This document shows, piece after piece, positions 34,093 to 44,604 of a stretch of DNA of 64,000 nucleotides (position 1 is the stretch's first letter; every line of letters begins with the position of its first letter). The notes beneath the pieces were generated by a model. That model saw only the letters and a program-made list of their open reading frames with translations, ran no database searches and had not been told where the DNA came from. The stretch lies in NCBI GenBank assembly GCA_037176705.1, contig CM073905.1, positions 28,862,986 to 28,926,985 on the forward strand. The letters run 5' to 3'. Position numbers and translations under genes: made by a program. This DNA comes from Molossus alvarezi (lineage: Eukaryota > Chordata > Mammalia > Chiroptera > Molossidae).

Positions 34093-34321
34093 CTTTAATC
34101 CTCACCTGAGGACATTTTTCCATATTTTGTTCAGATAGAGTGGGAGGGAGAGAAAGAGAGAAACATCGACATGAAAGGGACACATCGAGTGGCTGCCACC
34201 CGCACGACCCAACCAGGGCCGGGGACAACCTGCAACCGAGGTGTCCTTAGCGGGAACCAAACCTGGGTGTCTCTGGACCACAATCCGACGCTCTAACCAC
34301 TGAGCAAAACCGGCCAGGGCA
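34091..34321 (-). repeat. VES type A SINE, antisense
   Basis: Runs from taatcctcacctgaggacat to gagcaaaaccggccagggc. Confidence 0.92.
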
Positions 34322-34348
34322 CTTTTTTTTTTTTTTAATTCCTACTGA

Positions 34349-34582
34349 GCCTGGGTGGTGTGGCTCAGTGGTTGAGTGTTGACCTATGCACCAAGAAGAG
34401 GTCGCCAGTTCGATTCCCATTCAGGGCACATGCCCAGGTTGTGGACCCAATCCCCTGTGGGGGGCATGCAGGAGGCAGCCAATTAATGTTCTCTTTCATC
34501 GATGTTTCTACCTCTCTCTCCCTCTCCCTTCCTCTCTGTCTAAATCAAGAAAGAAAAAATATTAAAAAAAGCAAATAAATAA
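34349..34582 (+). repeat. VES type B SINE in an L1 ORF2 fragment
   Basis: Duplication aattcctactga at 34337-34348 and 34583-34594. The copy splits an L1 sequence that resumes immediately after it. Confidence 0.92.
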
Positions 34583-34860
34583 AATTCCTACTGAAAGCCT
34601 TTTCTCTCAGGTCAGAAGCAAGGCAAGGATACCCAGTCCGGCCACTTCAATTCAACATAGTATTGGAAGTCTTACCCAGAGCAATTAGGCCAGAAAAAAA
34701 TAAAAGCTATCCAAATTGGAAAGGAGGAAGTAAAATTATCTGTTTGCAGATGACATAATCTTATATGTAAAAAATATATATATATATATATATATATATT
34801 CCACACACACAGAACGAATAAAAGAATTCAGCAAAGTTGCAGGATACAGAATCATGCAAA
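34583..34860 (+). repeat. L1 ORF2 reverse transcriptase fragment
   Basis: At about 34739 the sense strand reads LFADDIILY, the catalytic F/LADD box of L1 reverse transcriptase. An (AT)n tract at 34771-34799 interrupts the frame, so it is not functional. Confidence 0.85.
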
Positions 34861-34930
34861 GCCCTGACCGGTTTTGCTCAGCGGTTAGCGCACTGACCTG
34901 CTGATTCCTAGTCAGAGGCACATAACCTGG
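34861..34930 (+). repeat. VES head fragment, sense arm of an inverted pair
   Basis: gccctgaccggttttgctca then gcggttagcg. It stops abruptly at ataacctgg and abuts an antisense VES head. Confidence 0.85.
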
Positions 34931-35023
34931 AACCCAGGTACATACCCTTGACCGGAAATCGAACCTGAGACCCTTCGGTCCAAGGGCCGGCGCTCTTGAC
35001 TGCTGAGCCGAACTGGCCAGGGC
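34931..35023 (-). repeat. VES head fragment, antisense arm of an inverted pair
   Basis: aacccaggtacatacccttg through gagccgaactggccagggc. L1 flanks the left arm and a MIR-like sequence flanks the right one, with no shared duplication. Confidence 0.85.
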
Positions 35024-35480
35024 CAAGCTGTGTGACTTGAAGCAACTTACTTAAGCTCTCTGAACTTGTTTTATCATCTGTAAAAAGGGGAAGATGCCCT
35101 GGCCGGTTTGGCTCAGCGGTTAGAGCGTCGGCCTGCGGTCCTGAGAGACCCAGGTTCGGTTCCCGCTAAGGGCACATACCTCGGTTGCAGTTTGTCCCCA
35201 GCCCTGGTCGGTTGTGCGGGTGGCAGCCACTCGATGTGTTCCTTTCACATCGATGTTTCTCTCTCTCTCTCTGTTCCTCTCTCTCCCTCCCACTCTACCT
35301 GAACAAAAAATGGAAAAATGTCCTCTGGTGAGGATAAAAAAATAAAAATTAAAAAATTAAAAAAATAAAAAGGGGAAGATGATGAAACAGGAATAGCTAT
35401 TCCAGAAGACTGTGGTTAGGCTGAAAACCAACGTATCTGAGGCCCTTAGCATAGTGCCAAGCATATAGAAGCACTCACCA
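35024..35480 (+). repeat. MIR remnant split by a VES SINE
   Basis: agctgtgtgacttgaagcaa and ctgaacttgttttatcatct lie left of the VES copy. gcatagtgccaagcatatag lies to its right. Confidence 0.6.
35097..35366 (+). repeat. VES type A SINE with 15-bp target duplication
   Basis: Duplication aaaaaggggaagatg at 35082-35096 and 35367-35381. The head is near consensus (cctggccggtttggctcagc), so this looks young. Confidence 0.95.
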
Positions 35481-36540
35481 AATGGTAGCTGCTTCTAAGC
35501 TTTTCCTGGAAGCAAGAGTCTTGTCTTCTAGAGGCTGCGTCAGCATGACCTTGCTTGTGTGGGTATGCTGTCACCTGAAGGAGCCGAGGAGCTATTTTTT
35601 CCACTGGAGAGTGTGTTTTTCCCAGGCTGGGAGGGTTTTGCCACACACACCTGTGCATGGAATCTGGGGTAGCAGAAGGTCACGGTACAAGGAGTGTAGG
35701 GGTTTGGTGGGCTCCCCAGTGATCTGCTGGGTCCATTCCTCTGCCACCTCTGTGTCCCCTGCAGAGCTTCGGATTGTCACATTTTGCAGGTCTCTTTCCA
35801 GGAGGAGAAAGTTCTAGTAGCAGCCTGACCCTCCCCCCACCAGGTGCTCTGCCTAAGCCCCAGCTCCAGTCAAATGTGGGAATTTGTGCAGCCTGCCTTT
35901 ACGGAAAGCCTCCAGCTGGCTGGGGGATGGGGAGAGAAGGAGGGAAGTGGACAAGACTAAACCTCCTCTGGCCTCCAGGGACTTTCCAAGCGCCCACTCA
36001 CTGCTACAATTCCTTGTCATGAGGTGGTATTGTCGTATGATCAGATCCAGCTCATGTGTTGGTCCTGCTGTGTGACATCGGGGGCAGTTCCGTAACCTCT
36101 CTGAGCCTCAGTCATCATCTCTGTAAAATAGAGTTTGCAATTGGACCTACCTCAGAAGTTTGTGCTAAGTTCTTAACATGGGACCTGAAATCAAGTTAGC
36201 ATTCAATTACAACGGTAGTTAATACTGTTAGCCTTAGAGGATTTTGTAGCAGGAGCTAAGCCTTCTTTCTCACACCGTCCCCAAGAAGAGCAGTGCGTGG
36301 TCCTGTTTCATTCTGACCCCAAAGGACCCACATAAGAGGAACTTAGCATTTTGCCGGCCAAGCCTTCCCTTTCCTGGGGCAGCCTTCGCTCATTCGGGAG
36401 GCTGGAGGGTAGAACCATTCATCAGCTGATGTGGGATTCTGAGCTCGCCTACTCTCCCTCCAGTGACCCTCACAGCCCCCATCGCCTCTGCGCTGGCACC
36501 GAGACAGGCTCTGTGACATCCTGAACCGCTGTCCAATACA
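35480..36540. other. Intergenic, no gene recognised
   Basis: Mostly unique-looking sequence. An old MIR-like stretch at about 36040-36210 has gtgtgacatcgggggcagtt and cctctctgagcctcagtcat. Confidence 0.5.
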
Positions 36541-36735
36541 ACCTTCTGTGATGATGAAAACATTCTATACCTGCGCTGTCCACTACAACAGCCACTAGCC
36601 ACATACAGGTAGCTACTGAACGCTTGGAATGCGGCTAGTGTAACCGAGAAAGCATTTTTAATATTATCTGATTGCAATGAATTGAAATAGCCCCTTGTGG
36701 CTAATGGCTGCCATACTGGACAGATGTAGAGACAG
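36540..36735. repeat. MER5A-like hAT DNA transposon remnant
   Basis: Contains ctgcgctgtccactacaaca, gccactagccacatacaggt and ttgaaatagccccttgtggc, the pattern of the MER5A group. Confidence 0.7.
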
Positions 36736-37389
36736 GGGGATAAAAATGAGAAAAACATGGGTCAAATGGGGGCAGAATCAGGCCTAAGCAAATCAATTGC
36801 TTCCCCTTTCAGGGCCTCAGTTTCCCCATCTGCTTACTAAATGCTATTTGGTGGTGTCTCCTTACTGAAGGACCTTCCCTGGGACTCGTGGACTTGAGAT
36901 GAAAAAGGGAAGCCGTTCCAGACGTTTTTCTTCTTTCTCGACCCTGGTGCATGTTCAAGGGAAAAGTACAGAGATGGAATCCTGGAGCAAGTGAGCAGAG
37001 GCCACAGGGTTAGGATTAGGCCCAGTGACTCTGCGCTGATGCACACACCATATAACCTTATCCAGGATGGAGAGAAATGGTTCAGTGGGATGTGGCAGGT
37101 TTGGGTTCAGGTCTGGACACGGCCGTTTCGGGTTCTACCTCAGCCGAGCCTCCGTGTCCTCATCTGGAAAGTGGCCTAGGTGCATCCAGGCTAAGAGATG
37201 ATTCGACGTAAAGTGGCCAGGTGATGAAAATAGCACTTTACCTCAGTCACCTACCTCCCCGAAACCCATACCCAGCCCCCAGCTTAATCATGAGTCGAAC
37301 ATCAGGCACTTTCCAATAGAGGGGTCTCTCTGCTACACCTGACTGTCCTCAGACTGTCAAGGTCATCAGCGACAAGGGAGTCTGAGAAA

Positions 37390-38090
37390 CTGCCACAGGC
37401 CAAGCGGGGCCGACAGAAACATGCTATCTTGGATTGGATACTGGAACAGGAAAGAAAACATTTTGTGAAAGCTAAGGAAACACAAATAAGCCATGGGTTT
37501 AAGTTTATTAATACTACACTTGATAATAATAATATATCAATATTAGTTCACTAATCATAACAAATGTACCACACTAAGATAAGATATTAATAGGTGAAAC
37601 TATGAGGAGGAAGGGGGAGGGTAAGTTGGAGGGTATGTGAGAATTCTGCTCAAGAAAAATAAGTAAATGAATAGATAAATAAAATAACACAGGGCCGCTG
37701 CAGAGATCACATGGGAACTCAGTGGGAAAACAGCAAGTAAACCAATGATAAAATATTACACATTATGTGAAATATCCAGAATCAGTAAATCAATAGAGGC
37801 AAAAAGCAGATTGTGGTTGCCTGGGGAGGATAAAAATGTTCCGGAACTAGACAGAGGTGATTGTTGCCCCACACCATGAATGTACTCAATGCCGCTGAAT
37901 TGTTCACTTTAAAAATAGAATGGTTAGCTCTGGCCAGTTTGGCTCAGAGGTTGGAGCCACGGCCTGCAGACCAGAGAGTCCCAGGTTCAGTTCCCACTAG
38001 GGGCATGTGCCAAAAAATAAAAAATAAAACGGTTAATTTTATGCTGTGTGAATTTCACCCCCCCCCCCAATGTTATATAGACATTTGATA
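37390..38090 (+). repeat. Ancient interspersed repeats with an L1 3' end
   Basis: tcttggattggatactggaa to about 37640 is an old repeat I cannot name. 37780-38090 reads like an L1 3'UTR (ggttgcctggggaggataaa, gctgaattgttcactttaaa). A short VES copy is inserted in it. Confidence 0.5.
37924..38028 (+). repeat. Short-form VES SINE
   Basis: tctggccagtttggctcaga to ctaggggcatgtgcc, then an A-rich tail. Imperfect duplications of aaaatagaatggtta flank it. Confidence 0.88.
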
Positions 38091-38224
38091 CGATAGTTCT
38101 GAAACCCCTTTTTTATTCTATAAGTCTTTGGGGGGGGGTTTCTTTGGGGTTTTTCTTACAAACTCACAGTGGAAAACGTGGGAGGAGGCTGGTATTGATA
38201 TAGTGGGGGTGGGGAATAAAACAT

Positions 38225-38400
38225 GTGCCTTAGAATCAAACATAACTAAGTTTGAGTCCCCACGCTGCCATTTGCTAGCTGTGTGACCTGGAGCAAATTA
38301 CTTCACCTCTCTGGACCGGTTTCCTCACCTGCAAAGTGTGTGATTGATGGCACCATTCAACGGGCCCCACAGCTCAGAACCAGGCACGTGAGAAGATATG
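38225..38400 (+). repeat. MIR SINE remnant
   Basis: Contains ttgctagctgtgtgacctgg and ttcacctctctggaccggtt, ahead of the PLA2G1B promoter. Confidence 0.65.
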
Positions 38401-38693
38401 GAGGCAGTGGTCATTTCCTCCTTGTCCTCCTTCTCCAAGTTGTTCGACCCCCCAACAATGAAGCTGGGCTGAGTGCCAAGGGGTAGGTATGAGGGTCAAG
38501 ATCCCAAGCTGTGTGACTCCAGAAATAACCCCTTTTGTTACAAAGTGTTGATGACCAACACATACACTTCTTCCATGACCTCGCTGGCAGGGCTTCCTTG
38601 TCCCGTCACCCAAAGCAGACAGACTCAAGGACAACCCAAAGTCAGCAGGGAGCAAAGCAAACACTACACCTTATCTTGGGGCCTCAGAGTGAC

Positions 38694-38700
38694 TATAAGG
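38694..38700 (+). promoter_or_regulatory. PLA2G1B: TATA box of PLA2G1B
   Basis: TATAAGG lies 54 bp before the ATG. A start site near 38725 would leave about 30 nt of 5'UTR, typical of a TATA-driven acinar gene. Confidence 0.7.
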
Positions 38701-38753
38701 AGGGAGGCCTCAGTTGCTGTCAGTCCTTTCTCACTCACCCACTTCAGGACAGG

Positions 38754-38787
38754 ATGAAACTCCTCGTGCTGGCCGTTCTGCTCACAG
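38754..38787 (+). CDS. PLA2G1B: PLA2G1B exon 1 coding part
   Basis: Start codon and signal peptide core. The donor is gtaggc. Confidence 0.95.
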
Positions 38788-41700
38788 GTAGGCCAGTCCT
38801 TCCAGCCCCATCCACTTGGGCTAAGACCTCACTCCTCTGGAATGGGGGCTACAGGTCACAGGCGGGCCAGACCTGGAGTCTTTATTCAGAGCTCCCTGTG
38901 GGGCTTAAAAGCTCCCATATTGGGATTCCCTCAAATTCCGCCACCCCCTCCCCCAGCTTGCACCTTTCAAACTTCAGATCTGAACTCAGATAACCCCTCT
39001 CAAAAAGGCCCACCCATCCTGCCCATCCGGGTACAAGGTCCCATCTTCCCAGAACCCACCTTTGTTTGCAATTTGTATCTCGTTGATTCTTTTCTTTACC
39101 CCACCCCCACCCACATGGGCTCCAGGAGAGCAGAGATAGTGCTGTTTGCACCACCGATTGAATGAATAAATGGAATCAGACACATTGGGATTCAAATCCC
39201 ACCCTATTCATCCATCGTTCATTCATTCATTCAACACTGATGGTATCAGAGCCACCAAGGTATCAGGCTCCGGGTTGAGACTGGAAACTAAGATGAATCG
39301 GCCATGCTCTCTGTCCGAGGAACACACACATAGTCGCTTTATGCAGGTCTGGCCTCTGCAAAGACAGAGCTGGTGGGATCAGAGAGAGAGAAAGCAGGGA
39401 AGCAGGAGTGGGGTCTGGAGACGGGCCATCATAGCTAGGCCACTCCCGTCTGAGCAGGCTCCAGGTCTCTGCTCCTGGACACAGCCTCTGTTGGCTGCCA
39501 CATGCAGGCTGTGTGTAGGGGAAAGTGATCCGCTGCCACCCTTCCTTTACCCTGGGGTTTGAGCACATGGAACCACTCCAGCGTCACAGACCAAGGGAAG
39601 GAAGGGCAAGGCAGAGGGCAAAGAGGCAACAGTAGTGGTTGACTGAAATGGGACCCCAAAATCATTTCATGCCATCTTCTCTTTAGGACACCAAATCTCA
39701 CAGGGTAAGGCTCCACAAATGGGGTGAAGGGACCCTGCTTCCCTGCATCTGGGATAGCAAACCATGTGCTTGGTTTGGGCAAACACTTGGCCAGAGGGAG
39801 ACTTTTAAAACTTTTTTTTTTAGCTTTTCCCTTCCTTCCTTGAGCTTCTGGTCCTATGAGAAGGAAGCATTATGTAAATAGATTGTGGGAGGTACTCTGA
39901 AACAAAGAACAGGAAGAAAAGTGATAGCAGAGAAGCCACTTAGCTTGGATGGTCAGGAAGGGCCTTTTTGAGAAGGTGCCTTTTAAAAGAAGATCTTCCT
40001 CCCTGGCCGGTTTGGCTCAGCGGTTAGAGCGTCGGCCTGCAGTCCAGAGAGACCTGGGTTCGATTCCCTCTAAGGGCATGTACCTCGATTGTAGTTTGTC
40101 CCCAGCCCTGTGGTTGGGTTGTGGGGGTGGCAGCCACTCGATGTGTCCCTTTCATGTCGATGTTTCTCTCTCTTCCTCTCTCTCCCTCCTGCTCTATCTG
40201 AACAAAAAATGAAAAAATGTCCTTGGGTGCAAATAAATAAATAAACCAAGATCTTCCAGACTTTTGAAAAGTGAGATAACAAGTGTGCCAGGCGGAGGGT
40301 ACAGCAGGTGCATGGGCCTTGAGGCAGAAAAAGAGGTTGTCCTGTGGAGGATGGGAGGCGACAAAGGCCTCCTCACTATTCCTTACACTCTTGCTCCACC
40401 TCAACCCCCCACACTCAACCCCCTATTTTAGATTCTTCTTACCCTGCTCCATTTTTTCCACCCTCTAACACAATATCTGATCTCCTTTTTTTTTTTTTTT
40501 TTTTAACATTTATTGCTTATTGGTTTTCTTCCCCACTAGGATCTAAGCTCATTGAGGTTACAGATTTTTTATCTGTTCACTGATGTATCTCAAGCTCCTA
40601 GGTCAGTCACTGGCCCATTGTTGGTGCTCACTCGATGTTTGTTGAATAAATAGTGGAGATAGTTTAAAACCATCCCCATTGAAAACATACATTCACACAA
40701 AAACTAGTACACAAATGTTAATAGCAGCACTATTTAGAATAATGCAAAAGTGGAAACACTCCAAATGTCCATCAACTGACGAGTGAACAAAATGTGGCCT
40801 ATCTGTACAGTGCAATATAATTCGGCTATGAAAGGGAAAGAAGTACTAATACATGTTATAACACAAATGAACATCAAAAGCATGATGCTAAGTGAAAGAA
40901 ACCAGTCACAAGAGGTCACATATGGTATGATTCCATTTCTATGAAGTGTTCAGAATAGGCAAATCCATAGAGACAGAAAGCAGAACCGTGGTTGCCAGAA
41001 GGGTGCAGGGGAAAGAGAAGCTTTCGGTAATTGATACAGGGTGTTCTTCTGGGGATGATAAAAATGTTCTGGAATTAGTGGTGATATTTGCACAACTCTG
41101 TGCACTTATTAAAAACCACTGAATTGGCCCTGGCCGGTTTGGCTCAGCGGCTGGAGCATTAGCCTGCATACCAGAGAGTCTCGGGTTTGGTTCCTGCTAG
41201 GGGCACATACCAAAAAAAACAACAACAAAAAAAACCCCACTGAATTGTATACTTTAAGCAGCTAAAATAGTGATTTGTATGTTGAAAGAGAGAGAAAGAA
41301 ACATCAATTTTTTTTGTTCCACTTATTTATGCATTTATTGGTTGATTCTTGTATGTACCCTGACCAGGGATGGAAATCGCAACCTTAGCATATGAGGATA
41401 ATGCTCTAACCAAATGAGCTACCTGCCTGGTACATGGATTTAAATTTTTAAACTTTTCACTAAAAAGTCCATAGTTGCCCTGGCTGGTTTGGCTCAGCGG
41501 TTAGAGCATTGGCCCGTGGACCAGAGAGTCCCAGGTTCGGTACCCTTAAGGCACATAACCTTGGTTGCAGTTTGTCCCCAGCCGGGTTGGGGTCATGTGG
41601 GAGGCAACCAGTCGATGTGTCTCTCTCACATCTATGTTTCTCTCTCTCTCTTTCTCCCTCCCGCTCTATCTGAAGATAAATGCAAAAATGTCCTTCCTTG

Positions 41701-43608
41701 GGTGAGGATTAAAAAAAAAAAGTCCATAGTCACTTGCCAGGTTTCTGTGTCCAGCTCTCCTTCTAGGAGGCAGCTGCTGGCGGTCAGAGGGGTCAGCGTG
41801 AGGCCTGAGAGAGCAGGCAGGCAGTGGGACCCCTGGGACACTGGCAGAGCCAACCAGGACCAATCTGAACTCTGGCTGTGTCTTCTTGCAGCGTGTGCCG
41901 CGGAGGGCGGCTTTAACACGCGGGCAGTGTGGCAGTTCCGCAACATGATCAAGTGCACGATCCCCGACAGCGACCCCCTGAAAGATTACAACAACTACGG
42001 CTGCTACTGTGGCCTGGGTGGATCCGGTACCCCTGTGGATGAACTGGACAAGTGAGTGAGATCTGCAGAGAGAGTGGAGGGCTGGGGGGGATGGAGGGGT
42101 ATGGCACGAGCCAAGGATTTTAGGAGGAGGCTCAGAAAGGGGATTTGCACATTTGCTAAGGATAACATATTTTCACCTCTTGTCATGTAAACGTGTTCCA
42201 AGAGGACTGAATCCAAAGCTCCCTAATTGGGGTGGAAAGCGGAACGTCGCAAATGTGAGGTAGTGAGTGCTGCTGCCCTCTACTGGCAGAACATTGCAAC
42301 ACAAAACATCACAGCAACGACCCAATGGTCATCTTCAGAATAGATACAATCGCACAGTATTCCTGCAACCATTTTTAAAATCGCCTTCAATAAACATGAT
42401 AAGAGGACTTAAATTTCTTCAAGCCACAAAATCAAAATCTCCCGGAGCATGTCGGCTAAAACGTCCCCACCTGTTCCTGACATTGCAGGTGCAGGCTGCC
42501 CTGCTGCCCTGGCATCTGCTCCTGCCTCAGCTCTGTTTGCTCCCCTCCGCAGGTGCTGCCAGACACACGACCGATGCTACGAGCAAGCCAAGAAGCAAGA
42601 AAGCTGCAAATTCCTTCTGGACAACCCTTACACCAAAAGCTACTCATACTCGTGCTCTGGCTCAGAGATTACCTGCAACAGTATGTTTACCCCCTTGTTG
42701 GCTTGCAGGCCCTCAGTAGGCAGGAGGGGACATAATATTAATAATAGCTACCATTTATTGATCATTTTTCTTGGTGCCAGGAAGTGTGCCATTATCATCC
42801 CCACTTTGCAGATGAGGAAACTAAGGCTCAGGGGGCTGACTGAGCCATTTGCCCAAGGGCACACAACTCGTAAATGGTGGTGTTTGGTTTTTGAACACAG
42901 GTCCGTATGACTCCAAAGCCTCTGCTCTTAATTGCCATGTTATTCTGCTTTATTATTTCATAAAAAGAGCTCAGGTCTAGCATTTATTAGGTACTTATTA
43001 CATGTCAGGTACTAGATGAGGAGTGTGTGTGAAGTAGCTTTTATTAACCCCATTTTACAGGTTAGGAAGCTGAGGCTCAGAAATAGTCACTTGCCTCAAA
43101 TCACAGAGCTTATGAGTGACAGGGTCAGCATTTGAACTCAATTGCTTCTATAATTGCAAAGTCTCTGGTTTTGACCAGTAAGCTATGCAGCACTCACGGT
43201 GAAATGCGTCCCTCATTGAAGGCGGTTCTGAAGAGCAGACAAGTCAGAGAAATGAAAGATATTGTTGCAACTGTACAAACAACATCAGAATAACCATTAT
43301 TCAAGTCCAGAAGTGCCAAGACAAAAGTTATCCAGAATCCTACCATCATAAGAAATTAACAGTGTTATGACTCCGTGTTCATTTTTGCTCTTCCCCTTGG
43401 AATAAGGTTTATATCATTTGAATTGTGGCTAGCCACATGCCCCTAACCCTCACCCCAAGTCCTTCGTTCCTTCTGCATGAAACACTTCCCAGCTGTGGGC
43501 CACACCCTCATTCTAGGTCATTCTTCAGTCGCTTTCTCAGTGAAGTCTTCCCTCACCACATTCTCTCTCTCTCTTTTGCTTTATTGATTATTAGAGAGAG
43601 AGGAAGGC

Positions 43609-43657
<49 letters not shown>

Positions 43658-44101
43658 TGGAAACATCTATGAGAGAGAACATCGATTGGCCGCCTCCTGC
43701 ATGCCCCCCACTGGGGATTGGGTCCACAACCTGGGCATGTGCCCTGACTGGAAATTGAACAGGCAACCTCTTGGTGCATGGGTCGATGCTCAACCACTGA
43801 GCCACACCGGCTGGACTCACCACATTCTTTTAAATCACATACATACTCCCTCCATCTCTCCACCATTCTCTATCTTCTCTCTCTGCTTTATTTTCTCCAC
43901 AACATTTATCAAAATCTGATATAGTTAAGTTTCTTCTTTATTTTCTATCTCTGCAATAGAAAGTAGGATCCAGCCCTGGCCAGGTAGCTCAGTTGGTTAT
44001 AGCATCATCCTCATATTCCACAGTTGCAGTTTTGATCCCTGGCCAGGGCACATACAAGAATCAACCAATTAATGCATAAATAAGTGAAAAACAAACCAAT
44101 G

Positions 44102-44166
<65 letters not shown>

Positions 44167-44568
44167 AGGATCTGTAGAAACAGGAATTGCTGTCTGTTTT
44201 CTTGATTGCTATATCCCCAGAATCTAGAGCAGTGCCTGGCATACAGCAGGTGCTCAGTAAATATTTGATGAATGTAGAGTCCAGATACAATCTTGCATTC
44301 TGTTTTTTCTCACTTGCCACCATGTCATGACCATTTTCCTGTACTGCCTCATAGTCTTCATTTTTGTTCCCTTAATTGCTGCATAAAGTGGTTTGTTTTG
44401 CTTGCACAGTGCCCTAATAATAGATAGTTGGGTTGTGCTTCACGTTGGAAAGTCAAATATATGGGAAACCACATTATTGCACTACAACCTGATTAGCAAG
44501 CTTTCCTTGCTATGGATTCTAGACTCCCTTACAAGTCTAATGAAAGCTATAGAGCATCTCTCTAGGGG

Positions 44569-44604
<36 letters not shown>

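Noticed and set aside
34583..34860. Reverse transcriptase gene or retrovirus
   Set aside because: The LADD box is in an L1 ORF2 fragment without LTRs, and the frame is broken by an AT tract.
35097..35200. tRNA-like heads with box A and box B in many places
   Set aside because: They belong to SINEs, with degraded stems and long tails. No functional tRNA gene was seen.
41489..42055. A 188-codon frame joining VES sequence to PLA2G1B exon 2
   Set aside because: The acceptor at 41891 and the PLA2G1B signal peptide in exon 1 explain exon 2. The upstream part is SINE.
44115..44162. Regular short repeats suggestive of arrays
   Set aside because: They are simple TA/CA microsatellites. There are no spaced direct repeats and no CRISPR array, as expected in a mammal.
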